Shown here: positions 27,242-36,002 of the stretch, piece after piece
Layout: the number at the start of each line of letters is the position of its first letter
How positions within the stretch are numbered: the stretch's first letter is position 1
The notes under the pieces: model-generated
Told to the model about the DNA's origin: nothing
What the model saw: the letters and a program-made list of their open reading frames with translations, nothing else
Databases searched by the model: none
Program-made: the position numbers and the translations under genes
Source of the DNA: JAAXGI01 sp965218255
Lineage (GTDB): Bacteria; Gemmatimonadota; Gemmatimonadetes; Longimicrobiales; Gaopeijiaceae
Direction of reading: 5' to 3'
DNA: 64,000 nucleotides
NCBI GenBank assembly: GCA_965218255.1
Contig: CBDCKJ010000001.1
Span: 310,001 to 374,000, forward strand

Positions 27242-29296
27242 ATGTACCGAGAGATCCTGGTCCCGGTTGACAACTCAGAACACTCGTGCTGGGCGGTCGA
27301 GAGAGCGATAGAGGTCTGTCGCAGGTCCGAGGGGCGCATCACGGGCAATCACGTGTATGCGGCCCGGCTTCACGATGTCCGCTTCCGGCAGCTCGAGACG
27401 GGCCTCCCGGCCCAGTTCCAGACAGATGCGGAGATCAGGCGTCAGAGGAAGATCCACGACAAGCTGATCGAGAAAGGGCTCCAGCTCATCTCCGACTCCT
27501 TCCTTGACCAGACGGAGAAGCTCTGCGGGGAGGCGGGCATACCGCTCACTCGCCAGCTGCTCGAGGGGATCAACTACGAGGAAATCATCCGCGAGGCGAA
27601 CCGGGGTGCCGGCCGACTCCCGAGCCTCATCGGCTTCGACCCGAACATTGCGACGAAGTACGACGGTGGGGAAAACGGCCGGGGTGACGTGGTCCTCGGG
27701 GAGGACGGGAGGATCGTCGCCGAGGACGAGGAGCAGGAGGAGAAGCTCGCGGGGGAGAGCGGCCGGAGCTACGATCTGATGGCGCTGGGCGCCCACGGGA
27801 TCGGGCAGCAACCCTCCTCTCAGCTCGGCGGCGTCACCTCGCGTGTGATCCGACAGGTCGAGAAGGACGCCCTCATCGTACGAAACAACCGGCCGCTCGC
27901 CGAGGGACGGTGGATGGTCTGCATCGACGGCTCGTCCTACTCGTACAAGGCGATGCGGATGGCGCTCGAGATGGCCCGGGAATTCAGGGCGAAGCTCTAC
28001 GTTTGTTCGGCCTTCGACGTCGAGTACCATCACGTCGTCTTCGGCAATATCAAGGACGTTCTCTCCGCCCAGGCCGCGAAGGTCTTCAAGTTCGAGGAGC
28101 AGGAGGAGCTCCACAACAACATCATCGACAAGGGTCTGCTGAAGCTCTGCCAAGCCAACCTGAAGCGGGCCGAAATGATGCACGACGAGTACCCGGACGT
28201 GGAGATGGAGACCCAGATCCTCATCGGCAAGCCCTTCCAGTGCATCCTCCAGTGGATCGAGGAGGTCGATCCCTCGCTCCTGATCCTCGCGCGCCATGGG
28301 GGGCACCGGATCGACGGGACAGACATAGGCTCCCAGGCCGACAACCTCTGCCGCCTCTCGCCGACGGACGTCCTTCTCATCGGGACCACGGACGTTCGCC
28401 CGGACGACATCCCGTGGATCGAGGAGGATGGGGACAAGGGTCTCGAGTGGTCCCCCGACGCAGAGGTCCGGATCCTCCGAGTGCCTCCCTTCGCACTCGG
28501 GATCGCGAGGAAGGCGGTCGAGGAGTTCGTGATGGAGCACTACGGTTCGCCCGCCTCCCCCTCGAACGGGGCAGCGTCCTATACCGGCCCGAATGGCAAC
28601 GGCGCGCGGGCCCCGGTCCTCCCTACCGTGACCGGAGAGCGGCTCGACGAGGCGATCCAGAAACTGCTGCCGACGCACATGCAGCTGATCATGGGGATCG
28701 GGACGGCCGAGGAGCTGGCCCTGGCGGAGGTGAAGGCCGCGGATGCGATGAAGCGCACCGTGGTGGAGGGCCACGAGGGGGAACCCGTCCCGGACGACTC
28801 GATGATCGAGACGAAGTGTCCGTATACGGGTCACGTTCAGACGCGCGAACGGACGCTCGCCGATCCGGTCGTCTGGACTCACGAGGCCTTCGACCGGCTC
28901 TCGGCTGTCCCCCTCGTTGCCCGGCCGCTTGCGCGCAACACGGTGGAGAAGTTCGCCAAGGAGCACGGCGTCTGGCGTGTTACGACGGAGGTGATGGACG
29001 AGAACAAGGAGGCGATGATCGCGGCCGACACCTTCGATATGGACACCATGCTCGTGATGTTCAAGGAGCTCCAGACGAAGCAGATCAGGGCCGCGGTCGA
29101 GGGTGTGGATGGGCTCACCCCCGAGATGCGGAAGTTCATTGAGGAGGCGAAGGCGCAGGGTGTGACGCGCTGTCCGATCCGCGACATCGAGGAGCAGGCC
29201 GAGAAGTGCCCGGTTGACCTGAAGATGACATCGCCCGCAGAGGCGAAGGCGGCCGTCAAGAAGTTCATCGACAGCGGAGGGGGTAGCCCGGCGTGA
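27242..29296 (+). CDS. Tandem universal-stress domain protein with two PCP_red domains
   Basis: 684 residues, cytosolic. Usp domain 1 starts YREILVPVDNSEHSCWAVERAI, is interrupted by a charged insert (about 120-175), and ends LGAHGIGQQPSSQLGGVTSRVI, an ATP-binding-like loop. Usp domain 2 (about 223-382) runs from WMVCIDGSSYSYKAMRMAL to ILARHGGHRIDGTDIGSQADNL. Then come two PCP_red-like segments: WSPDAEVRILRVPPFALGIARKAVEEF (403-429) and WTHEAFDRLSAVPLVARPLARNTVEKFAKEHG (545-576), with KCPYTGH between them. The combination is far larger than typical Usp proteins of about 150 residues. GAGGATAAG precedes the ATG. It is coupled to the radical SAM gene by a GTGA overlap. Confidence 0.85.
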   Translation: MYREILVPVDNSEHSCWAVERAIEVCRRSEGRITGNHVYAARLHDVRFRQLETGLPAQFQTDAEIRRQRKIHDKLIEKGLQLISDSFLDQTEKLCGEAGIPLTRQLLEGINYEEIIREANRGAGRLPSLIGFDPNIATKYDGGENGRGDVVLGEDGRIVAEDEEQEEKLAGESGRSYDLMALGAHGIGQQPSSQLGGVTSRVIRQVEKDALIVRNNRPLAEGRWMVCIDGSSYSYKAMRMALEMAREFRAKLYVCSAFDVEYHHVVFGNIKDVLSAQAAKVFKFEEQEELHNNIIDKGLLKLCQANLKRAEMMHDEYPDVEMETQILIGKPFQCILQWIEEVDPSLLILARHGGHRIDGTDIGSQADNLCRLSPTDVLLIGTTDVRPDDIPWIEEDGDKGLEWSPDAEVRILRVPPFALGIARKAVEEFVMEHYGSPASPSNGAASYTGPNGNGARAPVLPTVTGERLDEAIQKLLPTHMQLIMGIGTAEELALAEVKAADAMKRTVVEGHEGEPVPDDSMIETKCPYTGHVQTRERTLADPVVWTHEAFDRLSAVPLVARPLARNTVEKFAKEHGVWRVTTEVMDENKEAMIAADTFDMDTMLVMFKELQTKQIRAAVEGVDGLTPEMRKFIEEAKAQGVTRCPIRDIEEQAEKCPVDLKMTSPAEAKAAVKKFIDSGGGSPA

Positions 29297-30663
29297 TCGA
29301 GGCTCCGAACGGCGCCCTCGGAGGCGCCGGGGAGGCGCAGGCCGCACTCCTCGACCCTCCGGATCCCGGCGCGGACGCCGGCGCCTTCGTCCCCCACGTC
29401 GTGGCGTGGAATCTCACGAAGCGGTGCAACTTGGAGTGTGCGCACTGCTACATCTCGGCCGGATCGTGGCACGCCGCCGCCGGGGAGCTCTCGACCGAGG
29501 AGTGTCACCGGGTCCTCGACGACCTCCTCGAGGTGAACCCGAACCCGATGCTGATCCTTTCCGGCGGGGAGCCGCTCCTCCGGGAGGATCTCGAGGAGAT
29601 CGCCGGCCATGCCTCTTCCTCGGGCGCCACCGTCGTCGTGGGCACGAACGGGACCCGCCTCACCGATCAGCGGATCGAGTCGCTCAAGCGTGCGGGGGTG
29701 AGCGGCGTCGCGGTCAGCATCGACTCGCTACGCTCCGACTACCACGACCGCTTCCGTCACGGTACGGGTGCTCTCGACGACACCCTCGCGGCCGTGGACC
29801 GTCTCGGCGATCACGAGCTCGATTTCGTGATGCAGACGAGCCTGACGCGCGGGAATCGAGGCGAGCTCGGCGAGCTTGTCCGGTGGGGCTCGGAGCACCG
29901 GGCCGTCTCCTTCAACCTCTACTTCCTCGTCCCGACGGGGCGCGGAGAGCGGATGGAGGGGCTCTCCCCGGAGGAGAACGATGCGGTCCTTCGCGAGCTG
30001 GCCGTTCTCGAATCCGAGTACCGCGGGAGGATGATGATCCGGTCGAAATGCCAGCCGCAGATCATGCGGCACGTGTACGGGGGGGATCCGGACACGCCCC
30101 TGCTCAACTACCGGACCCGGTGTCCCTGCGGCGTGCAGTACTGCCGGATTACCCCGGAGGGGAAGCTGACCCCCTGCCCCTACACCCCGACCGTCGCGGG
30201 CGACCTCCGGGTGAGCTCCTTTCGGGAGGTGTGGGATCGCTCCCCCGTGTTTCACGCCCTGAGGCACGGGGAGCTCGGCGGGAAGTGCGGGAGGTGCGAA
30301 TATAGGGAGATCTGCGGCGGTTGCCGCGCCCGGGCGGAGGCTGTCACGGGCGACCTCCTCGGGCCCGACGAGTCGTGCGCATATGAGCCCTCCGGCCTGG
30401 AGCCGCTTGTCCGGAGCGGACGCGCCGTCACCTACGGAGCCCCTGGGCCGAGGACCCTCCCGTGGACCGCGGAGGCCGAGGCGCGGATGGGGCGAATCCC
30501 GAGCTTTGTCCGGGGCGTGGTGACGTCGCGGGTCGAAAGCTTCGCCCGGGAGCGGGGCCGCCCGGTCGTCGATCTCGAGGTGATGGCCGAGGTCCGCCGG
30601 GAGATGCCCGTCGATTTTTCCAAGCGTTTGCCCTTTTTCCTCCGGCGCGGAGGCGATGCATGA
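29293..30663 (+). CDS. Radical SAM/SPASM protein with C-terminal PCP_red domain
   Basis: 456 residues from the GTG at 29293, overlapping the previous stop. The radical SAM cluster motif is CNLECAHC (Cys45, 49, 52), followed by SGGEPLLREDL and VSIDSL. A Cys-rich SPASM/auxiliary-cluster region follows (RCPCGVQYCRITPEG, CPY, KCGRCEYREICGGCRA), as in the NirJ/AhbD heme-modifying group and related SPASM maturases. The last 60 residues form a PCP_red domain: WTAEAEARMGRIPSFVRGVV...ESFARERG. Predicted to modify a tetrapyrrole or peptide in the cytosol; placement directly before a CydA-like oxidase points to heme or oxidase maturation (inference). Confidence 0.88.
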   Translation: MIEAPNGALGGAGEAQAALLDPPDPGADAGAFVPHVVAWNLTKRCNLECAHCYISAGSWHAAAGELSTEECHRVLDDLLEVNPNPMLILSGGEPLLREDLEEIAGHASSSGATVVVGTNGTRLTDQRIESLKRAGVSGVAVSIDSLRSDYHDRFRHGTGALDDTLAAVDRLGDHELDFVMQTSLTRGNRGELGELVRWGSEHRAVSFNLYFLVPTGRGERMEGLSPEENDAVLRELAVLESEYRGRMMIRSKCQPQIMRHVYGGDPDTPLLNYRTRCPCGVQYCRITPEGKLTPCPYTPTVAGDLRVSSFREVWDRSPVFHALRHGELGGKCGRCEYREICGGCRARAEAVTGDLLGPDESCAYEPSGLEPLVRSGRAVTYGAPGPRTLPWTAEAEARMGRIPSFVRGVVTSRVESFARERGRPVVDLEVMAEVRREMPVDFSKRLPFFLRRGGDA

Positions 30664-32528
30664 CCGTGTGCAGGTCTAGGGTGAGGACCGGACAGTGGCT
30701 CCTCGCCGCGGCGACGGCCGCCGCCGCCGGCCTCCTCTTCACCGAGACGCTCTCTGCTCAGGCGTACGTGCCGCCGCAGTACGGGGCCGACTTCCCGGTG
30801 ATCGGGAGCCGGGCCGCTGTCTGGATCGTGGCACAGGTCCACCTGATGTTTGCGGCCTTCGTGCTCGGGGTCCCGATGTTTGCGGTGATCGCCGAGGCGA
30901 TCGCGCTCTTTGGCGGGGAGGATCGCTACGACCGCCTCGCGAAGGAGTTCACCCGCCTCCTACTCGTCGCATATAGCGCAACCGCGCTTCTCGGAGGGCT
31001 GTTCGTCTTCCTCCTGACGACGCTCTATCCGGCGCTCTGGACCTACCTGAGCGAGGTGTTCCGGATCTCTATGTGGATGTATGCCGGGATCTTCTTCGCC
31101 GAGTCCGCCACCCTCTACATGTACTACTACGGGTGGGACCAGTGGAAGGAGGGGCGCGCGAAGCTCGGACACTGGGGGCTCGGACTCCTCCTCAACGTCT
31201 GGGGCACGGTTGCGCTGCTGATCGCCAACTCGTGGCTCACCTTCATGATGAGCCCCCCGGGGGATCTCACGCCCGACACCTCGCCCGCCTCCGTCCAGTT
31301 CTGGAGCGCCTTTGCGAACGCCACTTGGATGCCGATCAACATCCACCGCCTCATCGCGAACGCCGTCTTCGGCGGCGCGATCGTCGCGGCGTACGCAGCT
31401 TACCGATTCCTCAAGGCCACGTCGGACGAGGAACGCGCCCACTACGACTGGATGGGCTACGTCGGGAACATGATCGCGATCGGGATCTTTCTCGTCCTCC
31501 CCTTCGCGGGCTACTACCTCGGCCGGGAGATCTACGAGTTCAACCAGCAGATGGGTGTCACGATGATGGGGGGCTTCATGAGCTGGCTCTGGATCATCCA
31601 GGCCTTCCTCATCGGCGTCCTCTTCCTCGCCGGCAACTACTACCTCTGGATCGGCCTCGGCCGGATCCCGGGGGGCGAGCGGTTCGCCCCGTACACGAAG
31701 TGGATGCTCCTCGTCCTCGTCGTCGGCGTCATCGTGTGGGCCACGCCCCACACGATGATCGCGGATCGTGCGGAGCTCGCGGCAATGGGGGGGACGTTCC
31801 ACCCCTTCCTAGAGCCGCTCGGCGTCATGAGCGCGAAGAATACCGCCGTGAACCTGATGATCCTGACGACCTTCCTCTCCTTCCTCCTCTACCGGCGGGC
31901 GAACCAGAACCCGACGGTGAGCTGGGCGAGGACGGGGACGATCACGCAGGGGGTCGTCTTGGTCGTCTGCTCGCTGGTCGTCCTCTTCTACGGGATCGCG
32001 GGCTACTTCGTCCCGGCGATCGTCCGGATCGGATTCTCGGTCTACCAGGTACTCGCCGTCCTCTTCACGATCATCGCGGTCTTCGCCCTCGACACCTTCA
32101 TCGCGCGGGGAGCGGAGTCGAGGGGGGAGATCCGCTGGGGGCGCATGCCGCCCCGCTCCCAGTACGCGCTCTTCGTCCTGGTCGTGACCTTCACTTGGCT
32201 CATGGGGCTCATGGGCTTTGCGAGGAGCGGGATCCGTCAGCACTGGCACGTCTACGAGGTCATGCAGGACACGAGCGCCTATGCGGCGACGCCGGCGCTC
32301 GGTTACGCGGCGCAGATCATCAGCGCCTCGGTGGTGATCTTCTTCCTGATGATCGCCTTCGTCTTCTGGATCGGAGGGATGATAGCGAAGCCGGCGCTCG
32401 TCCCTGCGGGTGACGAGATCGCGGAGGCGGCTCTGGCCCCCGCGGGGAGCGGGCCCGAACGGAGAGAGGGCGGAGCGGACCGGAGTGCGGGGCTCGAGCC
32501 CGGGCTTGAGCCGCTCCCCGGAACGTGA
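30660..32528 (+). CDS. CydA-like cytochrome bd-type oxidase subunit I homologue
   Basis: 622 residues, about 14 membrane segments, ATGA overlap with the radical SAM gene. The N-terminal half follows the cytochrome bd subunit I family: QVHLMFAAFVLG with His61 at the family's first heme-ligand position, FFAESATLYMYYYGWD, NSWLTFMMSPPG, and NIHRLIANAVFGG with His229 at a second ligand position, then GREIYEFNQQMG. Further His residues are 171, 364, 381, 528 and 530. The long second half is not in standard CydA, and no cydB follows. Instead, c-type cytochrome genes do, suggesting a branch linked to cytochrome c. Catalytic activity is uncertain. Confidence 0.8.
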   Translation: MTVCRSRVRTGQWLLAAATAAAAGLLFTETLSAQAYVPPQYGADFPVIGSRAAVWIVAQVHLMFAAFVLGVPMFAVIAEAIALFGGEDRYDRLAKEFTRLLLVAYSATALLGGLFVFLLTTLYPALWTYLSEVFRISMWMYAGIFFAESATLYMYYYGWDQWKEGRAKLGHWGLGLLLNVWGTVALLIANSWLTFMMSPPGDLTPDTSPASVQFWSAFANATWMPINIHRLIANAVFGGAIVAAYAAYRFLKATSDEERAHYDWMGYVGNMIAIGIFLVLPFAGYYLGREIYEFNQQMGVTMMGGFMSWLWIIQAFLIGVLFLAGNYYLWIGLGRIPGGERFAPYTKWMLLVLVVGVIVWATPHTMIADRAELAAMGGTFHPFLEPLGVMSAKNTAVNLMILTTFLSFLLYRRANQNPTVSWARTGTITQGVVLVVCSLVVLFYGIAGYFVPAIVRIGFSVYQVLAVLFTIIAVFALDTFIARGAESRGEIRWGRMPPRSQYALFVLVVTFTWLMGLMGFARSGIRQHWHVYEVMQDTSAYAATPALGYAAQIISASVVIFFLMIAFVFWIGGMIAKPALVPAGDEIAEAALAPAGSGPERREGGADRSAGLEPGLEPLPGT

Positions 32529-32547
32529 TCGAGAGGAGAGTCGCCGG

Positions 32548-33345
32548 ATGGGAGTCGTAGATCTCAAGGTCGGGGGGGTCGTCTTCGGGACGATCCTGGT
32601 CTTCACCCTCGTCGCGAATGCGATCCCCCAGGTTCAGTCGGACGTGCCGGAGCTGATCGCTTTCGGGGCGGAGGTGACGGCCGAGGAGCTGGTGGGGGCC
32701 GGGCAGGGCCTCTTCGAAGGGGCGGGCGGATGCGTCGCGTGCCACGCGGAGGGCACGGGGGCGCGCGGACCGAATCTCGTGACGGACTATCAGGGGGAGG
32801 GCACGATCGGCCAGCGCTGCGGGGACCGCATCGCTGGTCTTGACTGCAAGGAATACCTTTACCAGGCGCTCACGCGCCCGACGGATCACCTCGTCGACGA
32901 CTTCCCCCCGATCATGCCGGCGCTCGATCGCACGATGAATCAGCAGCAGGTGTGGGCCGTGGTCGCCTACCTTCAGTACCAGGGCGGCGAGGTTACGGTC
33001 ACGGGCGCCGACATCCAGACCGAGGAGGGGGCTGGCGATGCGGGCGGGGCGATGGCTTCAGCCGGAGCTGCCGGGGTCGCGGGAAGCGATCCGGTGGAGA
33101 TCGTCAACCAGGAGTGCGCGCTCTGCCACCTCTTCGCGGGCGGGGGGGTCGAGCTGGGCCCGCCCCTCGACGGGGTCGGCGCGCGCCTCTCGGCAGACGA
33201 GATCCGGGCCTCTATCCTCGACCCGGGTGCGAGCGTGGCTGTGGGCTACGAGGAGTTGCTCGGCGCGATGCCGCCGATGTTCGGTGACCGCTTCACGGCG
33301 GCCCAGCTCGAGTCTGTCGTAAGCTACCTGAGCGGCCTCGAGTAA
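32548..33345 (+). CDS. Membrane-anchored diheme c-type cytochrome
   Basis: 265 residues with an N-terminal membrane helix (about 8-25) and the rest periplasmic. Two heme-c sites are visible: CVACH (62-66) and CALCH (190-194), with candidate axial Met in PPIMP (about 123) and in AMPPMFG near the C-terminus. An Ala/Gly-rich linker (160-180) joins two class I cytochrome domains. GAGAGGAGAG precedes the ATG at 32548. Located 19 bases after the CydA-like gene, it probably shuttles electrons to or from that protein or cytochrome c oxidase. Confidence 0.88.
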   Translation: MGVVDLKVGGVVFGTILVFTLVANAIPQVQSDVPELIAFGAEVTAEELVGAGQGLFEGAGGCVACHAEGTGARGPNLVTDYQGEGTIGQRCGDRIAGLDCKEYLYQALTRPTDHLVDDFPPIMPALDRTMNQQQVWAVVAYLQYQGGEVTVTGADIQTEEGAGDAGGAMASAGAAGVAGSDPVEIVNQECALCHLFAGGGVELGPPLDGVGARLSADEIRASILDPGASVAVGYEELLGAMPPMFGDRFTAAQLESVVSYLSGLE

Positions 33346-33351
33346 GAGGGA

Positions 33352-34149
33352 ATGCAGATGAGCAGATACACGAAGCACCCGTTCTGGCAGGCCGTCGTCG
33401 TCGTCGTCGTGGCGTACGTCCTGATCCGCTGGGGGATCCCCTACCTCCCCGGGCTGATCGGGCTCCCGAGCGCGCCCGTGCCCGCGAGCGTGGTCCTTCA
33501 GTATACCCTGATCGTGCTCGTCGGCGTCCTGGTCTGGGTGAGCGACAATGAGGAGCGGTGGACGAGCTTCAAGGAGCCGATCCACACCGCGCTCGTGGCG
33601 CCGGACAAGAAGGTGGCCCGCCTGAGCATGATGGCGGTCGTGCCCCTCCTCGTGGCCTTCGCCACCTTCAACAACGTCCGCCCGACGGTCTCCGCGCCCG
33701 CGAGCCTCCGCTCGATTCACCCGGCGCCCCCAACCCAGATCACCTTCCAGGGGGAGACGATCGTCCTCGAGGGCCTCGAGAACCCGATGCGGGAACCCGG
33801 ACGGGAAGAGGCCGCCTTCGAGCGGGGCAAGGAGGTCTACTACCAGAACTGCATGCCGTGTCACGGCGACTACCTGAATGCGGGCGGCCACTACGCACCC
33901 GGCTTCAACCCGACGCCCCTCGCGCTCCGGGGCAACGGCACGATCGCCCAGCTGACCGAGAGCTTCGTCTTCTGGCGGATCGCGAAGGGCGGTCCGGGCC
34001 TCCCGAGAGAGGGCGGACCTTGGAACTCGGCGATGCCGGTGTGGGAGAACTTCCTGAGCGCGGACGATATCTGGTCGGTGACGCTCTTCCTCTACGATCA
34101 GGCAGGGGTCTCTCCCCGGACGTGGGAAGAGGAGGGAATCGAAGAATGA
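33352..34149 (+). CDS. Membrane-bound monoheme c-type cytochrome
   Basis: 265 residues (an ATG two codons later, at 33358, is equally plausible). Three hydrophobic segments (about 13-30, 45-63, 92-106) are followed by a periplasmic cytochrome domain with CMPCH at 167-171 and the closing helix ENFLSADDIWSVTLFLYDQAG. Candidate axial Met is in NSAMPVW. Only six bases follow the previous stop, and it overlaps the next gene by ATGA. The multi-helix anchor suggests tight association with the membrane oxidase rather than a free carrier. Confidence 0.87.
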   Translation: MQMSRYTKHPFWQAVVVVVVAYVLIRWGIPYLPGLIGLPSAPVPASVVLQYTLIVLVGVLVWVSDNEERWTSFKEPIHTALVAPDKKVARLSMMAVVPLLVAFATFNNVRPTVSAPASLRSIHPAPPTQITFQGETIVLEGLENPMREPGREEAAFERGKEVYYQNCMPCHGDYLNAGGHYAPGFNPTPLALRGNGTIAQLTESFVFWRIAKGGPGLPREGGPWNSAMPVWENFLSADDIWSVTLFLYDQAGVSPRTWEEEGIEE

Positions 34150-35957
34150 GATCCCGATCCTGCCTCCTGGCCGCCCTGCCGGGGCTCCTCGGCTTCGCGC
34201 TCCTCTATCCCCTCTCCGCCGAGGCACAGGATGTCGAGCGCGGCCAGGAGGTCTACGAGCGGTGGTGCTCGCAGTGCCACGGAGCCGACGGGGACGGCCA
34301 GGGCTCGGCGGCCGAGTACATGATTCCGCGGCCGCGCGACTTCACGACTGCACTGTACCAGATCCGGACGACGGCGAGCGGGGAGCTTCCTACCGACGAG
34401 GACATCCTCCGCGTCATCAATGAGGGGATGCCGGGGACGACGATGCCGGGGTGGGAGGAGGAGCTCCCGCTCGCGGACAGAGAGGCGCTCGTCGCGTATA
34501 TCAAGACCTTCTCGCAGTTCTTCGAGACGCTCGGAGTGCCGGTTCCCCTCGAATTCTCGGGGGCGCCGGGCGCCTCGGAGGAGAGGATCGCGGAGGGGAG
34601 GCTCTTCTACGATTCGATCCAGTGCCTCGAGTGCCACGGGACGGAGGGTCGGGGGGACGGCGAAGCCGCCTCGACGCTACAGGACGACCTCGGCAATCCC
34701 ATCCGCGCGGTCGACCTCTCGAAGAGTTGGACCTTCAATGGCGGGAGCACGGTCGAGGACATCTACGGCCGGCTGCGTACCGGGCTGGACGGGACGCCGA
34801 TGCCGAGCTTCTCGGACCTCCTCGATGCGGGCTTCATGACCGACGACCAGCTTTGGAACCTCGCGCACTACGTGCGGAGCCTCTCACCGGAGGACTTGCC
34901 CGAGGTCCAGGAGGTCATCCTCGCGGAGCAGGTCGCCTCGGGCGAGCTCCCGACCGAGCTCGGAGACGAGCGGTGGGCGGAGGCGGAGTCCTTCTATATT
35001 CCGTTCGTGGGCCAGATCATCGAGAGCCCCCGCTGGTTCGACCCGTCCATCGGCGGTGTCTGGGTGCAGGCGCTCCACGACGGGAGCGAGGTGGCGTTGC
35101 TCCTGACGTGGCACGACCGGTCCCGCAGCCCGGATCCGGGGTGGCTCGAGTGGCAGGGCTGGGTCCTCGACGCGATGGCGCCCAGGGAGGGAGAAGACCT
35201 CGAGCCCGCGTCCCGGCCCGACCGGATCACTGTCCAGTTCCCGCCGACGATTCCGGAGGGGATGGACATGCCGTATTTTCTGATGGGCGACGGATCGAAT
35301 CCGGTCTATCAGTGGCAATGGTCGAGCGTGCCGGGCAGTGCGGAGAAGGCGATGGCCCGGGGCCTCGGCAGCTATGAGCCGATGGGTGCGGAGGGGCTTG
35401 CCTCGCAGGCCGCGTGGGAGGCGGGGCGGTGGCAGCTCCTCCTTCGCCGGGCTCTGGTGCCGGCGGATCCGGAGAACGAGCTTCAATTCGAGATCGGGGT
35501 CCCGATCCCGATCGCGTTCTTCGCCTGGGACGGGGACAACTCGGAGGAGGGTGGACGAGGTTCGGTCAGCTCATGGTACTTCGTGCAGCTCGAGGAGGAG
35601 ACGCCCCCGTCCACGTACATGGCGCCGCTCTTCGCCTTCCTCTTCACGGGGGGCCTCGGGGTTTTCGTCGTCCGGCGCACGCAGAGAAGGGACCGTGAGC
35701 TGCTGGCAGCGGCCGCGGGGATCGTGCTCCCCCCGGAGCCGCGGCCGCAGATGGCCCGGACCTTCGGATTCGGTGTCGGCGCCCTCTGGCTCCTCTTCTC
35801 CCTCGTCGCCGCGGGGAACTCCCTCGGCGGATGGGCGGCGGGGCAGTCGGATATCGGGTTCTGGTGGGCGGTCATCGCCGGGTTCCTGACGATCGCCGCC
35901 TCGGTGGCGCTCATCGGGACGGCCCGGCACAAGTACCGGGGGCCGAGCAAGTCGTAG
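34146..35957 (+). CDS. Diheme cytochrome c fused to ethylbenzene-dehydrogenase-type heme domain
   Basis: 603 residues: a signal peptide (cleavage after AEAQ), two class I cytochrome domains with CSQCH (41-45) and CLECH (160-164), then a domain of about 230 residues resembling the heme-b gamma subunit of ethylbenzene dehydrogenase/DMSO-reductase-family complexes (WVQALHDGSEVALLLTWHD, DRITVQFPPTIP, DMPYFLMGDGSNPVYQWQW). Two or three C-terminal hydrophobic segments (about 510-592) anchor it. Such gamma-like domains normally pass electrons from molybdoenzymes to cytochromes. No molybdoenzyme of that type is nearby, so here it may link periplasmic donors to the oxidases. Confidence 0.85.
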   Translation: MRSRSCLLAALPGLLGFALLYPLSAEAQDVERGQEVYERWCSQCHGADGDGQGSAAEYMIPRPRDFTTALYQIRTTASGELPTDEDILRVINEGMPGTTMPGWEEELPLADREALVAYIKTFSQFFETLGVPVPLEFSGAPGASEERIAEGRLFYDSIQCLECHGTEGRGDGEAASTLQDDLGNPIRAVDLSKSWTFNGGSTVEDIYGRLRTGLDGTPMPSFSDLLDAGFMTDDQLWNLAHYVRSLSPEDLPEVQEVILAEQVASGELPTELGDERWAEAESFYIPFVGQIIESPRWFDPSIGGVWVQALHDGSEVALLLTWHDRSRSPDPGWLEWQGWVLDAMAPREGEDLEPASRPDRITVQFPPTIPEGMDMPYFLMGDGSNPVYQWQWSSVPGSAEKAMARGLGSYEPMGAEGLASQAAWEAGRWQLLLRRALVPADPENELQFEIGVPIPIAFFAWDGDNSEEGGRGSVSSWYFVQLEEETPPSTYMAPLFAFLFTGGLGVFVVRRTQRRDRELLAAAAGIVLPPEPRPQMARTFGFGVGALWLLFSLVAAGNSLGGWAAGQSDIGFWWAVIAGFLTIAASVALIGTARHKYRGPSKS

Positions 35958-36002
35958 CGGGGTAGCGAACGGATCACTTAACTCACCCTGGAGGGGATGA
36001 GA

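Noticed and set aside
27275..29347. 690-codon minus-strand frame opposite the Usp-PCP_red gene
   Set aside because: The + strand protein has clear Usp and PCP_red domains, a ribosome site and an overlap with the next gene; the antisense frame has none.
21523..30663. Chlorophyll or bacteriochlorophyll biosynthesis locus, suggested by PCP_red
   Set aside because: Only the C-terminal PCP_red domain is present; there is no nitrogenase-like ChlN/ChlB/ChlL body, no Mg-chelatase and no reaction-centre gene.
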